Assembly (NCBI GenBank): GCA_035505655.1
Contig: DATJQP010000042.1
Span: 100,419 to 164,418, forward strand
Reading direction: 5' to 3'
Length of the DNA: 64,000 bases
Origin: JAGVPT01 sp035505655
GTDB taxonomy: Bacteria > Bacteroidota > Ignavibacteria > UBA10030 > UBA8401
Shown here: positions 8,687 to 18,024 of the stretch, piece by piece
How the letters are laid out: each line of letters starts with the position of its first letter
Position numbering within the stretch: position 1 is the stretch's first letter
Made by a program: the position numbers and the translations under genes
Notes under the pieces: model-generated
Told to the model about the DNA's origin: nothing
Databases searched by the model: none
The model's input: only the letters and a program-made list of their open reading frames with translations

Positions 8687-9160
8687 TTAGTTTGCGAGCA
8701 CCTTTTCGAGGTCGAGGAGCGTCAAGAGCCTGTCATCGAGTTTGCCGACGGCGGTGATGTAGTCGGAATTCGTTCCGGCCGCCACCGCCGGTGGGGGCTC
8801 CGTCACGCTCCTGGGAATGCGGAGCACTTCGTTGACGGCATCGACGACAAATCCCACGACCTTTCCGCTCAGCTCCACGACAACAATGCGGGTGTTCTTA
8901 TCCTTCTCCTTCCGCTCCATGCCAAACCTTCGCCGAAGATCGATGATCGGAATCACTTTCCCCCGAAGGTTGATCACGCCGTCGACGTACTCCGGTGCAT
9001 TCGGCACCCGGGTCACTTCAAGCATCCGATTAATCTCCTGCACTTTGAGGATGTCGACCCCAAACTCCTCCTCGCCGATCTTGAAGCTCACGAGCTGGAG
9101 CAATTCTTCGCTTGCCCCGCGGTTCCCCGTCTTGTTCCGGATATCTACCGTTTCTTCCAT
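8687..9160 (-). CDS. cheW: Chemotaxis coupling protein CheW
   Basis: A 157-residue adaptor linking CheA to chemoreceptors at the inner face of the membrane. It has the CheW fold with LVSFKIGEEEFGVDILKVQEI near the start, then RVPNAPEYVDGVINLRGKVI (the NLRG loop) and the Val-rich FVVDAVNEVLRIP segment. AAGGAG precedes the ATG by 8 bases. The second MCP ends 25 bases upstream, so the pair forms one transcription unit. Confidence 0.94.
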   Translation of the reverse strand: MEETVDIRNKTGNRGASEELLQLVSFKIGEEEFGVDILKVQEINRMLEVTRVPNAPEYVDGVINLRGKVIPIIDLRRRFGMERKEKDKNTRIVVVELSGKVVGFVVDAVNEVLRIPRSVTEPPPAVAAGTNSDYITAVGKLDDRLLTLLDLEKVLAN

Positions 9161-9185
9161 CTCATATACTCCTTACGTCGTTGTG

Positions 9186-10940
9186 TTATGCGTGCGTTAC
9201 CAGTACACCATTCTCACGAACCGCCAGATGCGACTTCCCCTCGCGGTTCCCGGATGAGGCAATCGGATTGTGGACGCCGACCGAAGGATGCTCCACAGCG
9301 CCATCCGTCGACAGCTTAAACCTCCCCAGGATCTGTTGAAGGTTCTCGGTGAGACGGTTCAGGTCCTCGGCAGCATGAGCGACCTGCTGCACGCCGGCGG
9401 CGGTCTCACTTGTCACGTTGCTGATCGCCTCTACGTTCTTGGAAATCTGCTCGCTTGCGCTCGACTGCTGTTCGCTGGCCGCGGCAATCTGCGAGACCAT
9501 ATCCGTCACTTTCTGGGAAACTCCGACGATTTCCTCGAGGGAAGCCCCCGCTTTGTCGGCCAGTTCGATCCCTTCGTTCACCTGCTTTGTCCCTTCGGAC
9601 ATCGAAAGAACTGCCCCCTCGGTATCGGTCTGAATGGCCTTAATCATCCCGGCAATTTCTTTTGTCGCCTTGGTTGTGCGCTCCGCAAGCTTCCGCACTT
9701 CATCCGCGACCACTGCAAATCCTCGTCCCTGCTCTCCTGCCCTCGCAGCTTCAATTGCCGCATTGAGCGCCAGAAGATTTGTCTGATCCGCGATATCATC
9801 GATCACTCCGATAATCTCGCCAATCTGATCGCTCGAATTTCCAAGAGCTTTCACCGTCTCGGCGGATTTATTGACCACCCCGGCGATTCGCTTCATCCCG
9901 GCGACAGTCTCCTTCACCACGTGGCCGCCTGCCTCGGCCGCCTGTTTGGCCTGTCGCGCCGTCTCGGCGGTACTCCCGGCATTCTTCGAGTTCTCTACGA
10001 TAGTCTTTGTCATCTCCTCCACCGCGCTTGCCACCTCACCCGCCTGGGATGTTTGCTCCTGTGCGCCTGCCGCCATTTGTTCCGTGCTGCTGCTTATCTC
10101 GCTGCTTGCACTGGATACGGAGGAAGAAATCGTTGCGAGATCGGTCAGCATTCGATGAAGATTTGCCCGCATCTGTCCGAAGGCGCTCGCGAGCATCCCC
10201 AATTCATCCGAAGAACTCTGGACCACAGTTACTGTAAGATCTCCCTGGGACATCGCGCCGGCGCGTTGAACCAGGTCCGAAAGGGTCCGTCGGATGTATC
10301 GAACGATGATCGTCCCAAGCACAGCCGCGAGAGCGATTCCGAGGATAAGGGTAACCACCACGGCAATGGTTTGACCTTCGGCCGTTCTGCCGGCAGCCTG
10401 GATATTCGCCTCAGCTTCCGCGCGCTTCAAATCGACAAGATCTTCAATCCTCGCTTCGATCTCGTGAGCCGCAGTGCGCGCATCCCCGACAAGGAACAGT
10501 TCCTGAGCTTCCTTTTTTCGTTGCGTCGTCGCCAGAGAGACGACCTTCTCCTGAAGGGGCTGGAATGTTATGCGCGCCTGAGTATACCTTGAAAAGACCT
10601 GCTGCATCTGCTCCCCTTTGATGGTTCTGCTGAAGGAAGCACTCAGGGAGTCCATCTCGAGTGTCAGGCCGGAGATCACCCCTCTGTCGTGATCGATCTC
10701 CTCCTGGGTTGTCGCGACGAGCAGAAACGCCAGGTTTGCGCGCACACGCTGGAAATCCTTTGCGATGCGTCCGATTTCTCCGATGGGGACCGTTTGAGTG
10801 ACGTACAGATCCTGTGCTGAATTATTGACAACGAAGATACCCTTTAACCCGGAATATCCGATCGCACACGCCATCAACGTCGTGACCCCGAATCCGGACA
10901 GCAGTTTTGTCGAGATCGAAAGATTGTGAAACCACTTCAT
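9186..10940 (-). CDS. Methyl-accepting chemotaxis protein 2 (four-helix-bundle sensor)
   Basis: A 584-residue chemoreceptor. TM1 is about residues 11-31. A periplasmic helical region of about 150 residues (GRIAKDFQRVRANLAFLLVA and on) fits the 4HB_MCP ligand-binding fold. TM2 is about 190-213 (IAVVVTLILGIALAAVLG), followed by HAMP and the signalling hairpin with the same tip as MCP 1. The signalling domain is strikingly close to MCP 1 while the sensor differs, as expected of domain shuffling. TAGGAG stands 7 bases before the ATG. The C-terminal tail VRENGVLVTHA parallels that of MCP 1. cheW follows directly. Confidence 0.94.
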   Translation of the reverse strand: MKWFHNLSISTKLLSGFGVTTLMACAIGYSGLKGIFVVNNSAQDLYVTQTVPIGEIGRIAKDFQRVRANLAFLLVATTQEEIDHDRGVISGLTLEMDSLSASFSRTIKGEQMQQVFSRYTQARITFQPLQEKVVSLATTQRKKEAQELFLVGDARTAAHEIEARIEDLVDLKRAEAEANIQAAGRTAEGQTIAVVVTLILGIALAAVLGTIIVRYIRRTLSDLVQRAGAMSQGDLTVTVVQSSSDELGMLASAFGQMRANLHRMLTDLATISSSVSSASSEISSSTEQMAAGAQEQTSQAGEVASAVEEMTKTIVENSKNAGSTAETARQAKQAAEAGGHVVKETVAGMKRIAGVVNKSAETVKALGNSSDQIGEIIGVIDDIADQTNLLALNAAIEAARAGEQGRGFAVVADEVRKLAERTTKATKEIAGMIKAIQTDTEGAVLSMSEGTKQVNEGIELADKAGASLEEIVGVSQKVTDMVSQIAAASEQQSSASEQISKNVEAISNVTSETAAGVQQVAHAAEDLNRLTENLQQILGRFKLSTDGAVEHPSVGVHNPIASSGNREGKSHLAVRENGVLVTHA

Positions 10941-11326
10941 GCCATTCTCTCCTATGTCGTTCAGAACGCTCCTACCACAGATTCAGGAATTCACTTTTCA
11001 ACGGTCCACACCCTCTTCGACCATCTCCGTTTCGAATCTCCGGCCCACGCTTGGAGGTTGCGCCCTCCCTCCATGTGTCGGGGATCCAGACAAAAAACAC
11101 CTGCGTGTTCCTGCTTCAATCCATCCGCCCACGAAGCAACGGTCGGCCGAATGATCGGGAGATGGAAACGGAGAGGAGCCAAGGGCGTCGTCGACATCTT
11201 GCATGGCCCAACCCTCTCGACCCCGGCATCGACATGTGTGCTGCGTCCTGTCCGGTCATGAGCCTCACTGCGCAAGTTGCAGGTTCTGGCTTCTGACCTC
11301 ACAAAGACCGAATCGCCGTCAGAGGG
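10941..11326. other. Intergenic region upstream of MCP 2
   Basis: This is 386 bases between the zinc-ribbon pair and MCP 2. Several open frames exist, but they have no recognisable family and unusual composition. I looked for a sigma-28-type element (TAAN-N15-GCCGATAA) on the minus strand and did not find a convincing one. Presumably it holds the MCP 2-cheW promoter. Confidence 0.45.
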
Positions 11327-11539
11327 CTACGCCGCAGTCTTCATGGACGGCCGCGGGGAATGTTCCTCCACCTCTTCGGTGAAGAAATCGTCCTCCTCGT
11401 TCTCTCCATCGACGTAGAAATAGCGGCAGTCATGGTAGTGAGCGGTCCCCTCATCGTTCCAAAGGTGGCCACACTCAGGACACTGCTCCTTTCCGTCAAG
11501 TGCAAGGACGAACTCCGATGTAACGCCTTCCCGATCCAT
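11327..11539 (-). CDS. Small zinc-ribbon-like protein
   Basis: A 70-residue acidic protein from the ATG at 11539, chosen because GGAGGT lies 5 bases upstream; an in-frame ATG at 11551 overlaps that ribosome site and is less likely. A CPECGHLW knuckle followed by HYHDC suggests one zinc bound by two Cys plus His/Cys. The C-terminal half is very acidic (DGENEEDDFFTEEVEEH). No family is recognised. It follows another small CxxC protein by about 37 bases, so the two are probably co-expressed. Confidence 0.6.
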   Translation of the reverse strand: MDREGVTSEFVLALDGKEQCPECGHLWNDEGTAHYHDCRYFYVDGENEEDDFFTEEVEEHSPRPSMKTAA

Positions 11540-11576
11540 AGTTACCTCCATGTAAGGATTATCGTGGACATCCTGG

Positions 11577-11867
11577 TCAAGCCCGGTTTGTCTCCTTCGA
11601 TTTCTTGTCTGCTCCGCCTGCCTTCACACGGAATCTCTTTGCTTCAATTCCCAATGTCGTGTAGCACGATTCTCTGGCATGGGTAAAAATGAGGAGTCCG
11701 CACATTTCTTCGCCGGACCGGAGCTTCTTCTTATTCCACTGATATCCGTTCAAATGCACTTCCGCGTCGCCCAGGAAGTCGTCCTTTGTTTGCCACCTCT
11801 TCCCGCAGAGCGTACACACTTTGAAGATTTTTTCCTGCGACTTCTCGTCGCCAGCGACCATGCCCAT
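11577..11867 (-). CDS. Small conserved-looking CxxC protein
   Basis: A 96-residue protein with CTLCGKRW near residue 18 and single Cys residues at MCGLL and ESCYTT, which could make a Cys4 zinc site. The middle, DDFLGDAEVHLNGYQW and GLLIFTH, has the feel of a conserved fold, but I cannot name a family. The basic C-terminus is probably disordered. Start is ATG 11867 or ATG 11861; neither has a good ribosome site. It precedes the other small zinc-ribbon-like gene on the same strand. Function is unknown. Confidence 0.6.
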   Translation of the reverse strand: MGMVAGDEKSQEKIFKVCTLCGKRWQTKDDFLGDAEVHLNGYQWNKKKLRSGEEMCGLLIFTHARESCYTTLGIEAKRFRVKAGGADKKSKETNRA

Positions 11868-12640
11868 ATCGGAAGAGAGTGCCTTCTTAAACGATTTTCA
11901 AGGCATTTGTTCAAAGCGCGTGCCACACTAATTGAGAGGGAGAAGCGTGCAAATTGTCGATTGCGACCTGTTTTCAAGGATTGTCGATCGAGAAATTTAG
12001 AGGAGCCGATTGCACCTGGCGAATATCAGCCATCTGCATGAAAACCCGGGGAAATGAGCGTGGTAACGCCCCAATGTCTGCTGGCATCCGTCGTGGAGAA
12101 ATGGAGAGAAAACGGTTGAGCGGTGATCTGATGAAGGCGAGGAACGAATCTGCCGCAAGGATTCCGATACGACGATATCCAACGGCCAGAAGGGCTACGG
12201 CATGAATCCGGAGATTTCGGTCGGGGGTTCGGCCCGGCGGTGAGGCTTGGTAATGAATCTTTTCGGACGAAGGTGACCGGAGACAGAATTAATTCTTTTC
12301 CGGTGAGGATGATTAAGGCCGGGGACAGAAGACGGCCGTGGGTGAGACGGAAGACGATCTGAAACTTTCTCCCCCTCTCCACCGCTCTCTCGACCCGGAT
12401 CCGGACATGGAGTCCTCCGATGATCCCAAGCGCCGTCGCGGGCCTAAGCCCATATCACGCAAACTCCGCCGCGTCTAGCCGGCCGAAGGTCGATGATTTC
12501 CGCGGGCATCCCGTGAAGGGTACGATCTACTTCAACAAAAAACACGCGCACATGTCGAGACGAACGATCAGGTCAGGCCGGAAAGCCTCCTGGAAACTTT
12601 CGAGGATTGGCTTTCGCACGATGTCGCGCCACGATCCGCA
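11868..12640. other. Gene-poor 0.8-kb stretch with an inverted repeat and coding-like remnants
   Basis: No intact gene is supported. Near 12276-12304 there is an inverted repeat, described separately. On the plus strand, one frame between about 12313 and 12660 reads as coding-like blocks (around MESSDDPKRRRGPKPISRK and LLETFEDWLSHDVAPRSALL) interrupted by TAG at 12476 and TGA at about 12494. This may be a decayed gene or chance. Minus-strand frames here look non-coding. Confidence 0.4.
12276..12304. repeat. REP-like inverted repeat
   Basis: ACCGGA and TCCGGT flank a 12-base perfect palindrome AGAATTAATTCT, giving an imperfect hairpin of about 29 bases. A nearby GGGGACAG motif (about 12333) adds to the resemblance to short palindromic elements scattered in intergenic DNA. 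It has no T-run and is not next to a gene end, so it is not an obvious terminator. Confidence 0.5.
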
Positions 12641-15205
12641 TTACTCATCGCCCGGGTTATCGAGAATGTGCCTCAACTTCATGAGGATATCCGAGACTTT
12701 GTAGGGCTTCAGGACTATTTCGCGAACTCCGCTTTGAAGCAGGCTGGCGACCGTCGCATCATCGATCATACCGGTAAGCAGGATGAACTGAACACGCGGG
12801 TTTATTTGGCGGAGACGCCTGAATACCTCCTCGCCGTCAAAGATGGGAAGCCCGTAGTCCGAAAGGACGATCGAGATCTCCGAGGCATGCCTTCTGTATT
12901 GCTCGACGGCCTCGCTTCCATCGCCCGCCGTGATCACGGTGTATCCGTAATCCGAGAACTGGTCGACGGCCAGTTCGCGCCCGAACTCCTCGTCATCGAC
13001 GAAGAGGATGGTCTCCCGGCCCCGGTTCGATTGAGGTTCCTGCGAAAGCGTTTCACCGATCATTGCACTCCCTCCTTCCGTCACGGGAAGATAGATCTGG
13101 AAGATGCTCCCTTTCTTCTCTTCACTTTCGACATCGATGAATCCGCCGTGAGCCTGAACAATGCCCAGCGCAACTGAGAGCCCCAGCCCGGTCCCTCTTC
13201 CGACCTCCTTCGTGGTGAAAAATGGGTCAAAGATCCTGCGAATCACTTCCTGATCCATTCCGCGGCCGGTGTCTTTGACCCTCACGGTTATGTACGGAAG
13301 CGGGAGGGCTGCAGGAAATTTCTCTCGGAGCGCTTCTCCTTGCGCCAGCGAAGTCGTGAAATTCAGAGCGCCTCCGTCCGGCATTGCATCGCGCGCGTTA
13401 ACGCTGAGGTTAAGGAGAACCTGGTGAAGCTGATTCTTATCTGCGCTGATGAGAGGCAGGGTCTTGTCGAGATCCAGCGAGACTGAGATCTTCTTGGGAA
13501 AGGTCTCTCCGAGAATCATCGCGTTTTCCTCAACGACAGAGTTGAGATCAACCATTTGCAGCACATGTTCCGATCTTCCTGCAAAAATCTGAAGCTGCCG
13601 CACCAGTTGCGCTCCTCGTTCCGTCACCTTCGTTATCGCCTCCATCCGTTCCCGATTCTTCCCCGCGTCGTGAGGAGTTTCGGAAATAAGCTGAAGGTTT
13701 CCGCCGATGATGTTGAGAATGTTGTTGAAGTCGTGCGCCACTCCTGCCGACAGAGTTCCGACCGTCTCCAAACGTTGAGCCTGGAGGAGCTGAATCTCGA
13801 GATTCTTTCTGACGGTGATATCAAGGACCGTTCCTCTTAGCCCCGTGATGGCACCCTGGTGGTCGAACTTCGGTTCACCCCGGGCGGAGACCCATCGGCG
13901 TGTGCCGTCATCGCGCACAATCTCAAGCTCAAGCTCGTACGGGGTGCCGGCGCTCAATGCCCGCTCGATAGCCGCACGTTCGCGCTCTACGGTGTCGTCG
14001 GGAGACCGGGAGAGTGCCTGCAACCCCGGAAATGAGGGTTTCGGTTCCTGTCCAAGAATCCGCGAAAGTTCCTTCGACCAGACCAGCGTGTTCGTCGTCC
14101 TGTCCCATTCCCAACTCCCGAGCCCTGCGATTCTCGTTGCCTCCGCGAGGCTGGCCTCGCTAAAACGAAGCAATTCTTCCGCCCGCTTTCGCTCGGAGAT
14201 ATCTCGCTGTAACTCGGCTTCGGATGCTTTCTTTTCGGTGATGTCCTCGGTCAGGCCCAGGATGTACTTTTCCCCTGCGATGTCAACGAGTTCGGCTGTC
14301 ACCTTGACCTCTTTGACCGATCCCTCCTTCGTCCGGAATTGGGTCTCGAGCGATTCCGACCGTCCGTACTGGTTCAGGGCAGCAATCATCTTTGATCGGT
14401 GCTCAGGGCAGACCCACATTCTTAGAGACATGGGCGTGCCGCCGAGCACTTCTTCAAGTTGATAGCCAAACAGAGAGAGGAACGCTCTGTTGACGTCGAG
14501 AAACAGGCCGTCGGAGAGCCGCGTGAGACTCATTCCCACCGGGCTGGCTCTGAAAACCGTCGCAAATCGTTCTTCACTTTCCTTCACGATCTTCTCTGAC
14601 CGTTTCTGGGTCGTACGGTCAAGCGCCATGGCAAGGACGTGGTCCTCCTCATCGAGCGAGAATCTTTCAAGCCACATGAGCAGGTCGACAAGTTCGCCCC
14701 CCTTGGTGCGGAATCGGCAGTCTGCCCCCGAGACTCTTCCTTTCTCCAGAAGGGTTCTGAACAACTCCTCTCGGCGTTCAGGGTCTGCATACATTCCGTA
14801 CTCGTTGGGAGAATGACCGATGACCTCCTCGCGGCCGTAACCACAGAGTGAAAGGAAGCTGTCGTTCGCTTCGACGAAGGTGCCGTCGAGCGGTGAATTA
14901 ATGGTAATCGGAATCGGGCTGGCGTTGAAGAGAGCCCGATAGGCCGACTGAGCAAAGGAAATGCGGTTGGTGTTGTGGGTCATCATGCTGTGCCAGAGAG
15001 CGGCAGAAGCCAGCACGTAAAACCACCCTTTGATCGTCGCCACGTTGGCCATGAGTTTTGGGTCCGTCACGAGCCAGAGGAGTGCCCGGTCGGAGAACCC
15101 AATCCAAAGGCATGAGAGAATGATATACATGAGGGTATATCGGAGCAGATGGGACTGTCCTGAGCGGTCGGAGATCGCTGACTGAAAAAGGCGGCTCTTT
15201 TTCAT
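12641..15205 (-). CDS. Hybrid sensor histidine kinase (2 TM, PAS x3, HisKA, HATPase, REC)
   Basis: About 854 residues from the ATG at 15205; a TTG ten codons upstream is possible. Two hydrophobic helices near residues 22-46 and 52-72 anchor it. Three PAS domains follow (about 88-200, 210-325 and 350-465), then HisKA with phospho-His491 in GVAHDFNN. The HATPase contains DTGRGMD and GRGTGLGLS. The C-terminal receiver carries a VDDEE acidic pocket and SDYGLP. The AHDFNN class often autoregulates through its own receiver. It is the last gene of a long minus-strand signalling block, 113 bases after the previous kinase. The signal sensed is unknown. Confidence 0.92.
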   Translation of the reverse strand: MKKSRLFQSAISDRSGQSHLLRYTLMYIILSCLWIGFSDRALLWLVTDPKLMANVATIKGWFYVLASAALWHSMMTHNTNRISFAQSAYRALFNASPIPITINSPLDGTFVEANDSFLSLCGYGREEVIGHSPNEYGMYADPERREELFRTLLEKGRVSGADCRFRTKGGELVDLLMWLERFSLDEEDHVLAMALDRTTQKRSEKIVKESEERFATVFRASPVGMSLTRLSDGLFLDVNRAFLSLFGYQLEEVLGGTPMSLRMWVCPEHRSKMIAALNQYGRSESLETQFRTKEGSVKEVKVTAELVDIAGEKYILGLTEDITEKKASEAELQRDISERKRAEELLRFSEASLAEATRIAGLGSWEWDRTTNTLVWSKELSRILGQEPKPSFPGLQALSRSPDDTVERERAAIERALSAGTPYELELEIVRDDGTRRWVSARGEPKFDHQGAITGLRGTVLDITVRKNLEIQLLQAQRLETVGTLSAGVAHDFNNILNIIGGNLQLISETPHDAGKNRERMEAITKVTERGAQLVRQLQIFAGRSEHVLQMVDLNSVVEENAMILGETFPKKISVSLDLDKTLPLISADKNQLHQVLLNLSVNARDAMPDGGALNFTTSLAQGEALREKFPAALPLPYITVRVKDTGRGMDQEVIRRIFDPFFTTKEVGRGTGLGLSVALGIVQAHGGFIDVESEEKKGSIFQIYLPVTEGGSAMIGETLSQEPQSNRGRETILFVDDEEFGRELAVDQFSDYGYTVITAGDGSEAVEQYRRHASEISIVLSDYGLPIFDGEEVFRRLRQINPRVQFILLTGMIDDATVASLLQSGVREIVLKPYKVSDILMKLRHILDNPGDE

Positions 15206-15317
15206 CGTTGATTCTTTGTTCGAGGAAGATGGCAATATCGGGGAGCGGCCCGGCCGGCCTTTCGCCCATTAATTCCCGCGCATCCGCCGGGCCTTCGCGA
15301 ATAGACTCCGGGCGTCG

Positions 15318-18017
15318 CTACTCTCCTTTGATCGTGGAGTGAACCATGTTGATGAACTCGGTCGGGTGGAAAGGCTTCTTGATCGCATGGAGGTGCTCCT
15401 CCGCGAGCAGTTGCGTGATGACCTTGTCCGAAGTGAAGCCGGAGCAGAAAAACGCTTTGACGGATTCATTGAGTTTCTTCAGCTCCATGTAGGTCTGTCC
15501 GCCGTCCATCCTTGGCATCACAAGGTCGAGGATAACCAAGGAGATCTCCTTCCCCCGCTCGCGGTAGATCTCCACGGCCTCGACGCCGTCTTTCGCGATC
15601 ACGACATGGAAGCCGTTGTCTTCAAGAAGTTCCTTGCCTAGCTCCTGCATCATTTCTTCATCGTCGACCAGCAGCACCAGCTCTCCCTGCGGAATGAACT
15701 CCTCCGAGGAGCGGGATGAGTCCTTCGAAGTCTGGGATTCGACCGCAGGCAGGTATACCTTGAACGAACTTCCCACTCCCTCCTCACTCTCCACAATGAT
15801 CGTCCCATGATGCTCTTTGACAACATTATAGACAATCGACAGCCCGAGCCCCGTTCCCTTCCCTTGTTCCTTCGTCGTAAAGAAGGGGTCAAAGATCTTT
15901 TCGCGCACTGCATCCGACATGCCGCTGCCGGTGTCGGAGACGATCAGCTCCACACACCGCGACGCTGGAGTGGGAAGCAACCTCGGATTCACTTCGGGGC
16001 CGACCATTCTACTGAACGCTTTGATTGTCAACGTGCCTCCGTTCGGCATAGCATCCCGAGCGTTGACGCTGAGGTTCAGCAGCACCTGATAGAGAGAGCC
16101 GCGATCCCCCCTGATCGTCGGAAGCCCGCCTCCGATGACCCGCTCGACGGCGATCATGCGGGGAAACGTCTCACCGCATAGCGTGCAGACCTCGTTGACG
16201 AGCTGAGCGACGTCAAACTCGGCCTCCTCACGCTTCTTCCGACGCGACACCGAGAGCAAGTGGGCGGACAGCTCGGCGCCGCGCGTCGCGGATTTCTCGA
16301 TGGTCTCCCCGTACTTCATGACCTTGACCGGATCGCCGGCGTACTTTTTCAGTTGCATGACGAACCCCAGGATGTTGTTGAGGATATTGTTGAAATCATG
16401 TGCGATGCCCCCGGCCAACGTTCCGATGCTTTCCATCTTTTGTGATTGGCGCAGTTGCTCTTCGAGCACCCTCCGTTCCGTGTCATCAAAGATATATCCC
16501 TTAATCTGGACAAGATTCCCCTTGTCGTCGAAAATGCCAATGTTGTTTGAGACAAGGTAGATGGGCCTGCCGTCCTTTCTTCGTCCTTCTTCCTCAAAGT
16601 ACTCGAGTTTCTTCTTCTCCCTCAGGAGTTCAAGGAACCTCTCACGGTGCTCCGTGGAAGGATAGAATGATTGCCCTTTTGCCGACATCGCTTCTTCAAC
16701 CGAATCGAATCCGTAAATGCGCGCGAAGGCAGGATTGCACGAGAGGATCGTGCCGTCCACCATGCTGATGAAATCTCCGGTAAGGTCATCCTCAAAGAAC
16801 TGACGATATCGTTCTTCGCTCTCCCGCAGTGCCCGTTCCGCCTCGACTCGTTCCGTGATGTCCTGGTTGACACCGTGCGTCCGGATGATCTTACCCTCCT
16901 CGTCTTTGACAACGAAGATGCTCACCTCGAGATACCCTTCCTCCCCGTCCGCATATCGCATCCGGTGCTGAAGCCGGCGTGTGCAATGTTGCTCGGAGGC
17001 TTCAACGGCTTTTTTGATCTCCTCACGCACCAGGTCGGCATCGGCCGGATGAACAAAGCGGCGGACGTACTCGGACGAGGTCATTCTATATCCGCCCTGA
17101 GCCTCCGCGGTGGTCCTGAAGACCGAATAGAAATGGTCGTTGAAGATGAATTCATCCGCCAGCGTGTCGTGCTCCCACGGTCCAAGGCGCGCGATCTTCA
17201 TCGTATCGGAAAGAAGCCCCTCGCTTTTCCGGAGCGCTATCTCCGCCTCTTTTCTTTCCGTGATATCACGCGCGATACCTATGATCTCCACGAGCCTCCC
17301 CTCGAGCAAATGCGGCGTCCCTACTAACTCGGCGTATATCATCGCCCCGGCCTTTGTACGGATCTTTAGTTCCGAGATGAGGTTCGGTTCTCCGTTCATG
17401 AGGCTCTTGAGTCGTGAGAGGGCCTTCGGAACGTCGGCCGGAGCAAGAAGGTCTTCGAACGATCTGCCGAGCCACTCGCTGCGCTGCCATCCTGTGAGCG
17501 TTTCGAACGCGGGATTGAGCGTTGTGAAGATACCGTCCGGGGAGATGGTGAAAATCACATCACGGGCGGTCTGGATGAGATTCCGGAGCCTTGCCTCACT
17601 CTCCTGGAGTGAATGCTCCGTCATACGCCTTTCCAGGCGCACCCGTGATTCGGCAAGTTCTCGCCTCACCACGGGGACGAGTCGAGAGAGCTTATCCTTC
17701 ATCACATAGTCGTGTGCTCCGGCCCGCATGAGCTCGACGGCAGTCTCCTCTCCGATGGTGCCGGAGACGACGATGAACGGAATATCCTGCCCCGATTCCA
17801 ACAACAGTTTCAATGCGGAGAGTGCGTCAAACCTCGGAAGACTGTAGTCCGAGAGAATAAGATCCCATTTCGATCTGCTGAGTGCTTCTTTCATCCCGTG
17901 TGAAGACTCGACGCGCTCGGACCGGACGGCGTATTGTGCCTTTTCGAGCTGTCGCATGATAAGGGCTGCGTCGTTTTCGGAATCTTCCACGATCAGGACA
18001 CTGAGTTCATTTGCCAT
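15318..18017 (-). CDS. Hybrid histidine kinase with N-terminal receiver (REC, PAS x3, HisKA, HATPase, REC)
   Basis: A soluble 899-residue protein. The N-terminal receiver has phospho-acceptor Asp57 (LSDYSLP) and is followed by PAS domains at about 140-255, 265-388 and 400-515. HisKA has His540 in GGIAHDFNN, the HATPase contains DTGSGMS and GKGTGLGLS, and a second receiver (VDDEEMMQ, LDLVMPRMDG) ends the protein. The start at ATG 18017 has GAGG upstream; the longer frame lacks support. The receiver-only gene ends 7 bases upstream, so input from that regulator or its partner kinase is plausible. The two receivers suggest a phosphorelay hub. Confidence 0.92.
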   Translation of the reverse strand: MANELSVLIVEDSENDAALIMRQLEKAQYAVRSERVESSHGMKEALSRSKWDLILSDYSLPRFDALSALKLLLESGQDIPFIVVSGTIGEETAVELMRAGAHDYVMKDKLSRLVPVVRRELAESRVRLERRMTEHSLQESEARLRNLIQTARDVIFTISPDGIFTTLNPAFETLTGWQRSEWLGRSFEDLLAPADVPKALSRLKSLMNGEPNLISELKIRTKAGAMIYAELVGTPHLLEGRLVEIIGIARDITERKEAEIALRKSEGLLSDTMKIARLGPWEHDTLADEFIFNDHFYSVFRTTAEAQGGYRMTSSEYVRRFVHPADADLVREEIKKAVEASEQHCTRRLQHRMRYADGEEGYLEVSIFVVKDEEGKIIRTHGVNQDITERVEAERALRESEERYRQFFEDDLTGDFISMVDGTILSCNPAFARIYGFDSVEEAMSAKGQSFYPSTEHRERFLELLREKKKLEYFEEEGRRKDGRPIYLVSNNIGIFDDKGNLVQIKGYIFDDTERRVLEEQLRQSQKMESIGTLAGGIAHDFNNILNNILGFVMQLKKYAGDPVKVMKYGETIEKSATRGAELSAHLLSVSRRKKREEAEFDVAQLVNEVCTLCGETFPRMIAVERVIGGGLPTIRGDRGSLYQVLLNLSVNARDAMPNGGTLTIKAFSRMVGPEVNPRLLPTPASRCVELIVSDTGSGMSDAVREKIFDPFFTTKEQGKGTGLGLSIVYNVVKEHHGTIIVESEEGVGSSFKVYLPAVESQTSKDSSRSSEEFIPQGELVLLVDDEEMMQELGKELLEDNGFHVVIAKDGVEAVEIYRERGKEISLVILDLVMPRMDGGQTYMELKKLNESVKAFFCSGFTSDKVITQLLAEEHLHAIKKPFHPTEFINMVHSTIKGE

Positions 18018-18024
18018 AGAGACC

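Noticed and set aside
9270..10592. A 440-codon plus-strand frame
   Set aside because: Antisense to MCP 2, whose signalling domain is unmistakable.
10991..11302. A 103-codon minus-strand frame upstream of MCP 2
   Set aside because: No ribosome site, atypical composition rich in Arg and Trp, and no family resemblance.
12668..13177. Continuation of the plus-strand coding-like frame beyond 12660
   Set aside because: From here it is the antisense of the hybrid kinase receiver domain and its coding appearance is a shadow effect.
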